In this document: positions 19,606-28,806 of the stretch, piece after piece | Layout: each line of letters opens with the position of its first letter | Numbering within the stretch: position 1 is the stretch's first letter | NCBI RefSeq assembly: GCF_011762195.1 | Contig: NZ_JAASQK010000005.1 | Coordinates: 248,001 to 312,000 of the forward strand | Direction: 5' to 3' | Length of the DNA: 64,000 bases | From: Sphingomonas oligoaromativorans | GTDB taxonomy: Bacteria > Pseudomonadota > Alphaproteobacteria > Sphingomonadales > Sphingomonadaceae | The notes under the pieces: model-generated | The model's database searches: none | What the model saw: the letters and a program-made list of their open reading frames with translations, nothing else | Told to the model about the DNA's origin: nothing | Made by a program: the position numbers and the translations under genes

Positions 19606-22600
19606 TCAGCCGATCGCCATCAGGCTGGCGTTGCCGCCGGCCGCCGTGGTGTTGATCGAGGTCGAAACCTCCTCCAGCAGCCAGTTGAGCGGCATCGCGC
19701 CCTCGCCCGTCACCTGCACCGGCACGACCGGCCCCGGCAGCATCGCGATGTCGCCGAGCGCCTCACGGATGGCGGCGGCATCGCCCTCCACCAGCGCGCC
19801 CGCGAAGGGGCCGGCGGCCTTCCAGTCGGCCGCCCAGCTCAGCCGCTCGGCCACCGGCGACGGCACATGAGCGAGCATCCGCTGCCACTCGGGCGTCGCG
19901 GGGATCACCGCATGGTTGCCCGTCGCGAGCAGCGCGGCGAGCTGGTTGCAGAGCCCCCGCCCACTCGACGGCAGCAGCAGCACCCGGCCGCGCGGATGGA
20001 GCGCATAGAGGTTGCGCTCGCCGACCGGCCCTTCCAGCTCGCGCTCCAGCCCGAGCGGGGAGAGGCCAGCATAGTCACGCGCCTGCCGCGCGGCATCGTC
20101 CATGCCCTCCGCGGCGAGCCAGCGGGCGAACGCGTGGACGGCGGGCTCGGCCGCGCCGCCCTGCGGCAGCGCCGGCGCCGTCTCGACCAGCCGGCCGAGA
20201 TAGAGCGGCCCGCCCGCCTTCGGCCCGGTGCCCGAAAGGCCGCGCCCGCCGAAGGGCTGCACGCCGACGATCGCGCCGATGATGTTGCGGTTGATGTAGA
20301 GATTGCCCGCCTGCACCCGGCCGGTGACGTGCGCGATCGTCTCGTCGAGGCGGGTGTGCAGGCCGAAGGTCAGCCCGAAGCCGCTGGCGTTGATCTCGTC
20401 GATCAGCGTGTCGAGCCGATCGCGGTGGAAGCGCAGCACATGCAGCACGGGGCCGAACACCTCGCGCTCGACATCGGCGAGGCGATCGATCTCGATGATC
20501 GTCGGCGGCACGAAGGTGCCCTGCTCGGCGCCGGGCGCGAGGCCGATCTGCTCGATCCGGTGGCCGCGCGCGCCCATCGCCGTGATATGGCGTTCGATAG
20601 TCTCCCTGGCCTCCTGCGTGATGACGGGGCCGACATCAACGCTCAGGCGATCGGTGCCGCCGAGCGCCAGCTCCTTGAGCGCGCCCTTCAGCATCTTCAG
20701 CACATGATCGGCGACATCCTCCTGAAGGCAGAGGATGCGCAGCGCCGAGCAACGCTGCCCCGCGCTGTCGAAGGCGGAGGCGATGACATCGCCCACCACC
20801 TGCTCGGCCAGCGCCGAGGAGTCGACGATCATGGCGTTCTGCCCGCCCGTCTCGGCGATCAGCGGGATCGGCTGGCCATGCGCGGAGAGGCGGCCCGAGA
20901 GCGTCTTCTGGATCAGGCGCGCCACGTCGGTGGAGCCGGTGAACATCACCGCCGCCGTCTCCGCCGCGTCGACCAGCGCCGCGCCCACCTCGCCCGCGCC
21001 GGGCACGAGCTGGAGCACATCGGCGGGGATGCCCGCCTCGTGCAGCAGGCGCACCGCCTCGGCGGCGATCAGCGGCGTCTCCTCAGCGGGCTTGGCGAGT
21101 ACGGTGTTGCCCGCGACCAGCGCGGCCGCGATCTGGCCGGTGAAGATCGCCAGCGGGAAGTTCCACGGGCTGATGCAGGTGACCGCGCCGAGCGGGCGGT
21201 TGCCCTCCAGCGTGGTGCGCGCCTGCCCGGCATAATAACGCAGGAAGTCGATCGCCTCGCGCACCTCGGCGATGGCGTTGGGCACCGACTTGCCCGCCTC
21301 GCGGACGAGGACGCCGATCAGCGTCGCGATGTCCGCCTGCATGGCGTCGGCGGCGCGTTCCAGACGGGCGGCGCGCTCGGCGACGGGAATGGCGGCCCAG
21401 CCGGCCGTCGCCAGCGCGGCGCGGGCGACGGCGAAGCGCGCCTCGTCCGGCGTCGCCTCGCGCACCCAGCCGACCACGTCGCGATGATCCGCCGGGTTGA
21501 GTACGTCGCGCCGCCCCGCTTCGTCATCGGCCGCCTCGGCGAGCGTGGCGGTCCACAGACGCGACGCGCTCTGCTGGAGCACCCCGGTCAGCGCGGCCAG
21601 TTCGTTCTCGTTGGCGAGGTCGAGACCGGACGAATTGCGTCGGTCGCTGTAGAGGCTCGCCGGCAGCGCGATCCCGTCATGCGTGGCGCCGGGCACCGCC
21701 ATGGCGCGCACCACGTCCACGGGATCGGTGACGAGATCGTCGATCGACACCGCCGGATCGGCGATACGGTTCACGAAGGAGGAGTTCGCCCCATTCTCCA
21801 GCAGCCGGCGGACGAGATAGGCAAGCAGCGTCTCGTGCGTGCCCACCGGCGCATAGATGCGGCACGGACGGCCGAGCCCTTCGGCGCCGACCACCTCGTC
21901 ATAGAGCCCCTCGCCCATGCCGTGCAGGCACTGGAACTCATAGTCGCCGATCGCGAAGTCCGGCCCGGCGAGATGGTAGATCGTCGCCAGCGTCTGGGCG
22001 TTGTGGGTGGCGAACTGCGGAAAGATCACATCGCGCGCGTCGAGCAGCTTGCGGGCGCAGGCGACGTAGGAAATGTCGGTGTGGACCTTGCGGGTATAGA
22101 CCGGGAAGTCGCTCAGGCCGTCGACCTGCGCGCGCTTGATCTCGGCATCCCAATAGGCGCCCTTGACGAGGCGGACCATGATCCGGCGCTCCGCGCGACG
22201 GGCAAGGTCGATGATGAAGTCCAGCACGAAGGGGCAGCGCTTGCCATAGGCCTGCACCACGAAGCCGAGGCCGTTCCAGCCCTTCAGCGCCGGATCGAGC
22301 GCCAGCGCCTCCAGCAGATCGAGCGAAAGCTCGAGGCGATCCGCCTCCTCCGCGTCGATGTTGAAGCCGATGTCATAGGAGGCGGCGAGCTTGGCGAGCG
22401 CCTGCACGCTCGGCAGCAGCTCGCCCATCACGCGGTCGCTCTGCGCGCGGGAATAGCGCGGGTGGAGCGCCGAAAGCTTGATCGAGATGCCCGGCCCGCC
22501 ATAGACGCCGCGCCCGGCCGAGGCCTTGCCGATCGCGTGGATGGCGGCCTCATAGTCGGCATAATAGCGCCTGGCGTCGGCACCGGTCATCGCCGCTTCG

Positions 22601-23250
22601 CCGAGCATGTCGTAGGAATAGCCGAAGCCCTTCGCCTCCAGCGGCCGGGCGCGGCGGAGCGCCTCGTCGATGGTCTGGCCGGTGACGAACTGCTCGCCCA
22701 TCATCCGCATCGCCATGTCGACGCCGCGCCGCACGACCGGCTCGCCGCAACGCGCGACAAGGCGGGTCAGCGCCGCCGTCAGCCCCTGTTCGTTGACGCT
22801 GTTGACCAGCTTGCCGGTGACGACGAGGCCCCAGGTCGCCGCGTTGACGAAGATCGAGCGGCCATTGCCGAGATGCGCCTTCCAGTCGCCGCCGCCGATC
22901 TTGTCGCGGATCAGCTTGTCGCGGGTGGCGTTGTCGGGGATGCGCAGCAGCGCCTCGGCGAGGCACATCAGCGCCACGCCTTCCTGGCTCGACAGCGCAT
23001 ATTCCTGCACGAGGCCCTCGACGCCGTCGCCCTTGTGCTTGGCGCGCAGGGCCGAGACGAGCGTGCGCGCCGTTCCGGCGATGGCGGCGCGAGTATCGTC
23101 GGGCAGCGTCGCGCGTTCCAGAAGCGGCGCCATCGCCTCGACCTCGGGCCGGCGATAGGCCGCCGTGATCGCCTGACGCAGCGGCGACTGCGGGCGGATC
23201 GGCGGCGCGAAATGCGCGAAGGGACGTGCAAGCTGGCCGGAAGACGACAT
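19606..23250 (-). CDS. putA: Bifunctional proline dehydrogenase / P5C dehydrogenase PutA
   Basis: A 1214-residue PutA that oxidises proline to glutamate in two steps with channelling. The FAD-dependent proline dehydrogenase barrel occupies roughly residues 70-470, with RLVKGAYWDAEIKRAQVDGL. The NAD-dependent aldehyde dehydrogenase follows, with the cofactor loop FTGSTDVARLIQ, AETGGQNAMIV and the catalytic cysteine in GQRCSALR. A C-terminal conserved domain ends the chain. The N-terminal ribbon-helix-helix DNA-binding domain of E. coli PutA is missing, so this form cannot repress itself. The divergent Lrp-type gene 86 bases away is the expected regulator. Confidence 0.97.
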   Translation of the reverse strand: MSSSGQLARPFAHFAPPIRPQSPLRQAITAAYRRPEVEAMAPLLERATLPDDTRAAIAGTARTLVSALRAKHKGDGVEGLVQEYALSSQEGVALMCLAEALLRIPDNATRDKLIRDKIGGGDWKAHLGNGRSIFVNAATWGLVVTGKLVNSVNEQGLTAALTRLVARCGEPVVRRGVDMAMRMMGEQFVTGQTIDEALRRARPLEAKGFGYSYDMLGEAAMTGADARRYYADYEAAIHAIGKASAGRGVYGGPGISIKLSALHPRYSRAQSDRVMGELLPSVQALAKLAASYDIGFNIDAEEADRLELSLDLLEALALDPALKGWNGLGFVVQAYGKRCPFVLDFIIDLARRAERRIMVRLVKGAYWDAEIKRAQVDGLSDFPVYTRKVHTDISYVACARKLLDARDVIFPQFATHNAQTLATIYHLAGPDFAIGDYEFQCLHGMGEGLYDEVVGAEGLGRPCRIYAPVGTHETLLAYLVRRLLENGANSSFVNRIADPAVSIDDLVTDPVDVVRAMAVPGATHDGIALPASLYSDRRNSSGLDLANENELAALTGVLQQSASRLWTATLAEAADDEAGRRDVLNPADHRDVVGWVREATPDEARFAVARAALATAGWAAIPVAERAARLERAADAMQADIATLIGVLVREAGKSVPNAIAEVREAIDFLRYYAGQARTTLEGNRPLGAVTCISPWNFPLAIFTGQIAAALVAGNTVLAKPAEETPLIAAEAVRLLHEAGIPADVLQLVPGAGEVGAALVDAAETAAVMFTGSTDVARLIQKTLSGRLSAHGQPIPLIAETGGQNAMIVDSSALAEQVVGDVIASAFDSAGQRCSALRILCLQEDVADHVLKMLKGALKELALGGTDRLSVDVGPVITQEARETIERHITAMGARGHRIEQIGLAPGAEQGTFVPPTIIEIDRLADVEREVFGPVLHVLRFHRDRLDTLIDEINASGFGLTFGLHTRLDETIAHVTGRVQAGNLYINRNIIGAIVGVQPFGGRGLSGTGPKAGGPLYLGRLVETAPALPQGGAAEPAVHAFARWLAAEGMDDAARQARDYAGLSPLGLERELEGPVGERNLYALHPRGRVLLLPSSGRGLCNQLAALLATGNHAVIPATPEWQRMLAHVPSPVAERLSWAADWKAAGPFAGALVEGDAAAIREALGDIAMLPGPVVPVQVTGEGAMPLNWLLEEVSTSINTTAAGGNASLMAIG

Positions 23251-23336
23251 GATGGGAGCCCCGATCGGATGGACCCGCGCATCCTACTCCATTATCGTCT
23301 GGCGATCAGACCGCATATCAGCGATATTCAGATCGA

Positions 23337-23840
23337 ATGAACCATATTTCTAGCAATCGAAAGTCGATTGGAATGAAAAATCGCGATTCCCAGGTCGAAC
23401 TGGATAGCTTCGATCATCAGATCATCGATGCCCTCACCCGCGACGGCCGCATGACTGTGACCGAACTGGCGCGACAGGTGGGCTTGTCCAAGACACCCTG
23501 CCAGGTGCGGCTCCGGCGGCTGATCGACGAGGGCGTGATCCGCGGCTTCCGTGCGCTGGTCGACGCCGGCAAGCTCGGCATGGACCATATCGCCTTCGCC
23601 ACGGTGAAGCTCTCCGACACGCGCGAGAAGGCGCTCACCGAGTTCAATCAGGCGGTGCGCAAGATCCGCGAGGTGGAGGAATGCCATATGATCGCGAGCA
23701 ACTTCGACTATCTGCTGAAGGTGCGCACCACCGACATCCGCAAATATCGCATCGTGCTGGGCGAGAAGATCTCCAGCCTGCCGCACGTCGCCAGCACCTC
23801 CACCTTCGTGGCGATGGAGACGGTTCAGGAGGTGGGGTGA
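23337..23840 (+). CDS. Lrp/AsnC-family regulator of putA
   Basis: About 155-167 residues. The winged helix-turn-helix (IDALTRDGRMTVTELARQVG, then LSKTPCQVRLRRLIDEG) precedes a RAM ligand-binding domain (VEECHMIASNFDYLLKVRT). The start is uncertain: ATG at 23337 or ATG at 23373 (MKNRDSQVELDSFDHQI), neither with a strong ribosome site. It is divergent from putA across a short shared promoter region, the arrangement of PutR in other alphaproteobacteria, where proline bound to the regulator activates putA. It is the last chromosomal gene before the integrated element. Confidence 0.9.
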   Translation: MNHISSNRKSIGMKNRDSQVELDSFDHQIIDALTRDGRMTVTELARQVGLSKTPCQVRLRRLIDEGVIRGFRALVDAGKLGMDHIAFATVKLSDTREKALTEFNQAVRKIREVEECHMIASNFDYLLKVRTTDIRKYRIVLGEKISSLPHVASTSTFVAMETVQEVG

Positions 23841-23886
23841 CCGCGCCGCGAGGGGCGATCCGCTTCGCCGATGTCGGAGGGGCCGG

Positions 23887-23931
23887 TGGTGCTGCCGGGG
23901 AGGATTGAACTCCCGACCTCAGCCTTACCAA
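23887..23931 (-). other. attL: 3' half of a tRNA-Thr(GGT) gene
   Basis: On the minus strand this reads the anticodon loop TTGGTAA (anticodon GGT), the 3' anticodon strand, the variable loop, the T arm (GGGAG-TTCAATC-CTCCC) and the 3' acceptor strand ending in ACCA. The sequence stops matching a tRNA exactly at the anticodon loop: the next plus-strand bases, TCGAAGTATAGG, do not pair. This is the junction left when an element integrates into a tRNA gene by its 3' half. The complete tRNA should be rebuilt at the other end of the element, outside the window. Confidence 0.75.
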
Positions 23932-24112
23932 TCGAAGTATAGGCGCCCGCCGTAGCTTTCCTATCAAAGCCAATCCTACGATAAAGCCCGATAAACGCTA
24001 GAAATCTTGCAATGCGCGGCCGCCAGATGTATCCTTTTCTACGATCGAATTTCCGTCCGATTGCTTCCGCTCTGCTTCCGCGGAAGTGGGTGCCGAGAGT
24101 GGGAACTGGCAT

Positions 24113-25615
24113 ATGCCGAAACTGACCAAGCGCGTTGTCGAAAGCGCCGAAGCCATCGACGCTGATCTCTTTGTCTGGGACGACGACGTGCAAGGGTTCG
24201 GGCTCCGCGTTTTTAAGTCTGGACGTCGAAGCTACCTCATCCAGTACCGCATCGGAAAGCGCACCCGTCGCGTTACGATCGGAAGTCATGGGGTCTGGAC
24301 CGTGGAGACCGCGCGACGGGAGGCGAAGTCCCTCCTCGGCCAGGTCGCCGCCGGGATCGATCCCGCTGACGAGAAGAAGCGCGACGCTGCCACGCTCTCG
24401 ATCGGTGATGCGTGCGACCTGTATCTGGAGGAGGGTCTGGCGACCGCCAAGGACAGCTCAATCCGGCAGGCGCGCTCGAACATTGAGAACCATATTAAGC
24501 CGCTGGTGGGCAATCACCTCCTCTCCACGTTCACCCGCGGTGACGTGCAGCAGCTCCTTCGCGACATCGCCGCAGGAAAGAGCGCGAAGACCACGAAGCG
24601 TGGGCCACGATCCAAGTCGAGGGTGCGCGGGGGCAAGGGCACCGCTAACCGCGTGATAAACACCTTAAGCGCGGCGTTCACCTACATGGTTGACGAGCGG
24701 CTGCGAGCGGACAACCCGGCGATTGGGATCAAGAAATATCCTGGCAAGAAGCTGGAGCGGTTCCTCTCGCCCGTCGAGCTGCATCGCTTGGGCGGGGTTC
24801 TCGCGGCGGCGGCCTCCCTCGGCGTGGAGAGCGAGTATGCCATTGCCGCCATCAGGATGCTGATCCTGACCGGATGCCGAAAGAATGAGATCCTTTCGCT
24901 CCGGTGGGAGTGGATCGATCGCTTTCACAAATGCCTGCGGCTCCCCGATAGCAAGACCGGGGCGAAGGTCGTCCACCTTGGCGCACCCGCGCTTCGGCTG
25001 ATCACGTCGCTGTCCCCCCGACCGGGCAACCCGCACGTCTTTCCCGGTCGCACAGCGGGGACGCACGTCACCGATCTTCAGTCGGTATGGACCCGCATCC
25101 GCAAGTCTGCGGAGCTGGAGGACGTCCGGATACACGACTTGCGCCATAGCTTCGCCTCGGTCGGTGCGAACAATGGCGATAGCCTGCTGATTATCGGTGC
25201 CCTGCTCGGCCATCGCTCGGCGAAGACAACGGAGCGTTACGCACACTTGGCCGATCATCCGGTGAAATCCGCCGCTGATCGGATCGCTGACAGGATCGCT
25301 CATCATCTGGAGCTAGAAGAGGCGGCGACTGATCTGGAAGAAGTCGAGGCCCCGGCCGAAGACTTCTGGGACGACGAGGCTGGCATGGCCGCGACGTGCG
25401 ATCCGATCCTCGGTTCGATCATCCGGACGAAATGGATGGACACGCGGGCGGCAGCGGCGCTCCTCGGGATGACCGTCGGCACGCTCCAAACCTATCGTTG
25501 GCAGGGCACTGGACCGGCGTTTCAGAAGATCGGGCGCAGGGTCGTCTATTCCAAGCAGGCCCTCGTCGCGTGGAAGGGCGCTCTACCCGAAGAGGAAGAG
25601 CGGCGCGCGGCCTGA
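24113..25615 (+). CDS. int: Tyrosine integrase with C-terminal helix-turn-helix
   Basis: A 500-residue P4-type tyrosine recombinase. The N-terminal arm-binding DUF4102 domain covers about residues 1-90 (MPKLTKRVVESA...FGLRVFKSGRRSYL). The catalytic domain has the first arginine in TGCRKNEILSLRW, the lysine in LPDSKTG, HDLRHSF and LLGHRSAKTTERYAHLA with the tyrosine nucleophile. About 85 residues follow the tyrosine, unusually many. They end in a MerR/excisionase-type HTH_17 domain (DTRAAAALLGMTVGTLQTYR, then GPAFQKIGRRVVYSKQAL). The ATG at 24113 is preferred to 24086 because family similarity starts there. It lies 180 bases from attL, with CGATAAA and GCTTCCG each repeated in between as possible arm sites. 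Confidence 0.92.
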   Translation: MPKLTKRVVESAEAIDADLFVWDDDVQGFGLRVFKSGRRSYLIQYRIGKRTRRVTIGSHGVWTVETARREAKSLLGQVAAGIDPADEKKRDAATLSIGDACDLYLEEGLATAKDSSIRQARSNIENHIKPLVGNHLLSTFTRGDVQQLLRDIAAGKSAKTTKRGPRSKSRVRGGKGTANRVINTLSAAFTYMVDERLRADNPAIGIKKYPGKKLERFLSPVELHRLGGVLAAAASLGVESEYAIAAIRMLILTGCRKNEILSLRWEWIDRFHKCLRLPDSKTGAKVVHLGAPALRLITSLSPRPGNPHVFPGRTAGTHVTDLQSVWTRIRKSAELEDVRIHDLRHSFASVGANNGDSLLIIGALLGHRSAKTTERYAHLADHPVKSAADRIADRIAHHLELEEAATDLEEVEAPAEDFWDDEAGMAATCDPILGSIIRTKWMDTRAAAALLGMTVGTLQTYRWQGTGPAFQKIGRRVVYSKQALVAWKGALPEEEERRAA

Positions 25616-25628
25616 GCGCTTGAAACGG

Positions 25629-26058
25629 TCAGTCGGCCTCCGGCTTGGACCCGGCGATGTCACGGCTGATCTCATCCAGCAGGCGCGGTCCCGATTCCAT
25701 CCGGCGGCTAAGTGCTTCGACGAATCGCTCCCAACGCTCCTTGCCCATTGCCTGGGCCGCTGCGCGCGTCGTCGGGCATCGGTGGATTTGCGGTGAGCCA
25801 GAAGCGAACGAACAGCGCGATCGTTTCGTTGGCGAGGCCGACGTTCCATTCCATGCGGTCAAGCTGTCGACCGAGCCGGTCGAGGCGACGGCTGATTGCC
25901 GCCTCCAGCCGGTCGGCGCCGTCCGGCGAGAGGAACGACGAAAGCGCCGCCTCAACGATTGCGGCCTGCGATACTCGGCGGGATCGGGCGTGTTGTGCTA
26001 GATCCCGTGCAAGCTCGGGCGGTAGGCGGAATGTCTGTTTGATCCGCAACCCGGTCAA
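25629..26058 (-). pseudogene. CopG-family RHH protein, frameshifted
   Basis: The gene downstream of traG normally encodes a CopG/TraY-like ribbon-helix-helix protein. The first part (MTGLRIKQTFRLPPELARDL...) has the RHH and then a helix, but runs into unrelated residues after PPMPDDAR. The expected C-terminus, AAAQAMGKERWERFVEALSR...GSKPEAD, continues in another frame. The break maps to the GC dinucleotide run at 25762-25768; restoring one CG unit there joins the two parts. The start overlaps the traG stop. The protein may be lost, or the shortened RHH part may still bind DNA. Confidence 0.7.
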
Positions 26059-28049
26059 AGCGCGATCCCATCGTCGGGGTCGAGTGACGCCTGTCGTGCC
26101 GAGCTGACGAGCCGTTCGCGCAACGCAAAGTTGCGAGTGCCGTCCTCGGCCCCGTCAGTATCCTCGAAATCGAACTCGTGACGAACGGGGACTGTCGCAG
26201 CCACGATCTCCTCATGCTGCGGCAATTCGGGCTCGCGGCGAATGCCCGCATTGTCCTGGTCGCCTTCGTCCGCCTCGAAAGAGGTGGGCGGCGGTGCCGG
26301 CGGTGCGAACGGCGCGACCGGCCTCATGCCGGACCAGTCGTCTGCGGGGCGATGGCCGGGTGCTGCGAAGTGCGGGTTCGGTGGTGGCAAGATGCGGCGA
26401 GCCAGGCGCCGGTCCGCGTAATATCGCGCCTTCAAGGCGCGAATGGGGGAAATCCCCGCCACCATCACGATCTCGTCACTCGGCGGTAGTTGCATGACCT
26501 CGCCCGGGGTAAGGAGCGGACGAGCGGTCTCCGTGCGCGACACCATCAGATGACCAAGCCAGGGCGAAAGCCGGTGGCCAGCATAGTTCTTCATCGCGCG
26601 CATCTCGGTCGCGGTGCCCAGCGCATCCGAAATCCGTTTCGCCGTCCTTTCGTCGTTGGTGGCGAAGGATACCCGAACGTGGCAATTATCGAGGATCGCG
26701 TTGTTGGGGCCATAAGCCTTCTCGATCTGATTGAGCGATTGCGCGATCAGGAACGCCTTGATGCCGTAGCCGGCCATGAATGCGAGCGCGCTCTCGAAGA
26801 AGTCGAGCCGGCCTAGCGCCGGAAACTCGTCGAGCATCAACAGGACTCGATGGCGGCGGGGCTTCGGCGTCAATTCCTCGGTCAGCCGCCGACCAATCTG
26901 GTTGAGCACCAGGCGGATCAGCGGCTTCGTGCGGCTGATGTCGGATGGCGGGACCACCAGATAGAGGGTGACGGGGAGAGTGCTGTCCATCAGGTCCGAA
27001 ATGCGCCAATCACAGGCGCGTGTGACGCGAGCGACGATCGGATCTCGATAGAGACCGAGGAACGACATGGCCGTCGAAAGGACACCCGACCGCTCGTTCT
27101 CTGACTTGTTGAGAAGCTCGCGGGCGGCCGACGCGACGACCGGATGTACGCCTGCCTCGCCCAGGTGCGGTGTCGTCATCATAGCGCGCAGCGTGCTGGT
27201 GATCGGGCGCCTTGGATCGGAAAGAAAAGCAGCGACGCCGGCGAGCGTCTTGTCGCTCTCTGCGTAAAGGACGTGGAGGATCGCACCGACGAGCAGGGCG
27301 TGGCTCGTCTTTTCCCAATGGTTCCGCTTTTCGAGACTTCCCTCTGGGTCGACCAGCACGTCCGCGACGTTCTGCACGTCGCGCACTTCCCATTCTCCGC
27401 GCCGCACCTCCAGAAGCGGATTGTAGGCGGACGATGCAGGGTTGGTCGGATCGAAGAGGAGCACGCGGCCGTGCTTCCCGCGAAATCCGGCGGTGAGCTG
27501 CCAGTTCTCACCCTTGATGTCGTGTACGATCGCGCTGTCGGCCCAGGTAAGCAGCGACGGAATAACGAGCCCCACACCTTTGCCGCTCCGCGTCGGCGCA
27601 AAGCAAAGGACGTGTTCTGGCCCGCGATGGCGTAGATACGCGCGGCGGAGCAAGCCGAGCACCACTCCCTCCTCGCCCAGCAGCCCGGCAGACCTGACCT
27701 CCTTTTCGTTTGCCCATCGTGCCGAACCATAGGTGTGGGCGAGCTTTGCTTCCCGTGCGCGCCAGACCGACATGCCGATCGCGATCACGATCGAGAGAAT
27801 ACCGCCGGAGGCAGCGATCGCCGCGCCCTTAACGAAGATTCTTGGTGCGTATGCATCGAAGGCGAACCACCAGTAGAAGAACGCGAAAGGCGGGTAGATC
27901 GGTCGGCTGAGCAGGAAGAACCAAGGCCGGCCGAGTTCGGACTGATAGGCGAGCGCCTCCGCGGTCCATTGCGTAGCCCCCCAGATACAGGCGAGCGCAA
28001 CAAGAAGAACAACGATCACTTGGCCCCAGAGGATCTTCGTTGCTGACAT
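26055..28049 (-). CDS. traG: TraG/VirD4 conjugative coupling protein
   Basis: A 664-residue type IV coupling protein that brings the relaxase-DNA complex to the mating channel. Two N-terminal transmembrane segments (about residues 10-25 and 75-95) are followed by Walker A in APTRSGKG (151-158) and Walker B in RVLLMLDEFPALG. TraG-specific blocks such as ARWANEKEVRSAGLL, DPTNPASSAYNPL and KAFLIAQSLNQIEKAYG are intact. ATG 28049 has GGAGGGAGG eight bases upstream. In related elements traG follows the relaxase and precedes copG and trbB; here the relaxase is 15 kb away and trbB is on the far side of the element. Confidence 0.95.
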   Translation of the reverse strand: MSATKILWGQVIVVLLVALACIWGATQWTAEALAYQSELGRPWFFLLSRPIYPPFAFFYWWFAFDAYAPRIFVKGAAIAASGGILSIVIAIGMSVWRAREAKLAHTYGSARWANEKEVRSAGLLGEEGVVLGLLRRAYLRHRGPEHVLCFAPTRSGKGVGLVIPSLLTWADSAIVHDIKGENWQLTAGFRGKHGRVLLFDPTNPASSAYNPLLEVRRGEWEVRDVQNVADVLVDPEGSLEKRNHWEKTSHALLVGAILHVLYAESDKTLAGVAAFLSDPRRPITSTLRAMMTTPHLGEAGVHPVVASAARELLNKSENERSGVLSTAMSFLGLYRDPIVARVTRACDWRISDLMDSTLPVTLYLVVPPSDISRTKPLIRLVLNQIGRRLTEELTPKPRRHRVLLMLDEFPALGRLDFFESALAFMAGYGIKAFLIAQSLNQIEKAYGPNNAILDNCHVRVSFATNDERTAKRISDALGTATEMRAMKNYAGHRLSPWLGHLMVSRTETARPLLTPGEVMQLPPSDEIVMVAGISPIRALKARYYADRRLARRILPPPNPHFAAPGHRPADDWSGMRPVAPFAPPAPPPTSFEADEGDQDNAGIRREPELPQHEEIVAATVPVRHEFDFEDTDGAEDGTRNFALRERLVSSARQASLDPDDGIAL

Positions 28050-28806
28050 GCTCGCCTCCCTCCGCAACCGAGGACGACGATGGCTAGCAATCAAGGCCCA
28101 ACCTAGGCTCGTCGCACTGCTTCGTACAAAAAGAAGCGACAGCGTCGTGGGTGCCCAGACCGCCTTTGGGACCAAGCAGTCGTTCCAGACCGATCTTTCG
28201 AACGGCGGGTTCTGTTAGTGGCCGCCATCCAGCCTTTGCTAGACCGACATCGCTGAACGACAGAAGTTGGGCCGATTGCGGAGCGGCAGGTTCCGGCATG
28301 CAAGGCGCCATAGCCGACATATCTTGAACCCAGGACAAGCGGGGCTCGGTTCACTTCCATCAACCGGCGGCCCCGCGCAGGACAAACATAACGAATATGT
28401 GTCGCCGTTTCTACTTCGCTTGCACCGCTAACGAGCGCAGATCACCGCACTACGTCGCCCTTCCGACTCGCTGGAGCTATGACTAGGAGCCCTGAGCAGT
28501 TAGTCCGCTCCAACCCAATACCTCTGAGAAACGGACGTGACGTGGATGCAAGACGTCGCATAAGACGCTTGCGAATGTCGCTTTGGGAAGATGAGGACTG
28601 CGGTAGGCGAGATCGGCCTTGCGGCAGGCGACGACATGATGATCTTCCCATCGGCCATGCCGGTCGTGAACACGACATCTCGGCTGAACTCCTGAACGGG
28701 GGCAGCAGCGTGGCACTATCCGAAGAACCGGCTCGAATGCCCGGCGTTCCTGCCGACATCACGAAATCAACACGGATCAATATGAATCTCGCGGCTTGCC
28801 GATCCG
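28050..28806. other. 757-base gap with no recognised gene
   Basis: This stretch between the traG start and the stress island has several short overlapping frames on both strands (for example 28084-28338 minus and 28479-28838 plus), but none shows a ribosome site, a domain or coding-like composition. It must contain the traG promoter. It may be the left junction of the inserted island; no inverted repeat or duplication was seen. Confidence 0.5.

Noticed and set aside
18859-23340. Very long plus-strand open frame (about 1490 codons) opposite putA
   Set aside because: It is the antisense shadow of putA in high-GC DNA: low-complexity arginine/aspartate/histidine-rich translation, no domain, no ribosome site. 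The minus strand encodes a complete PutA.
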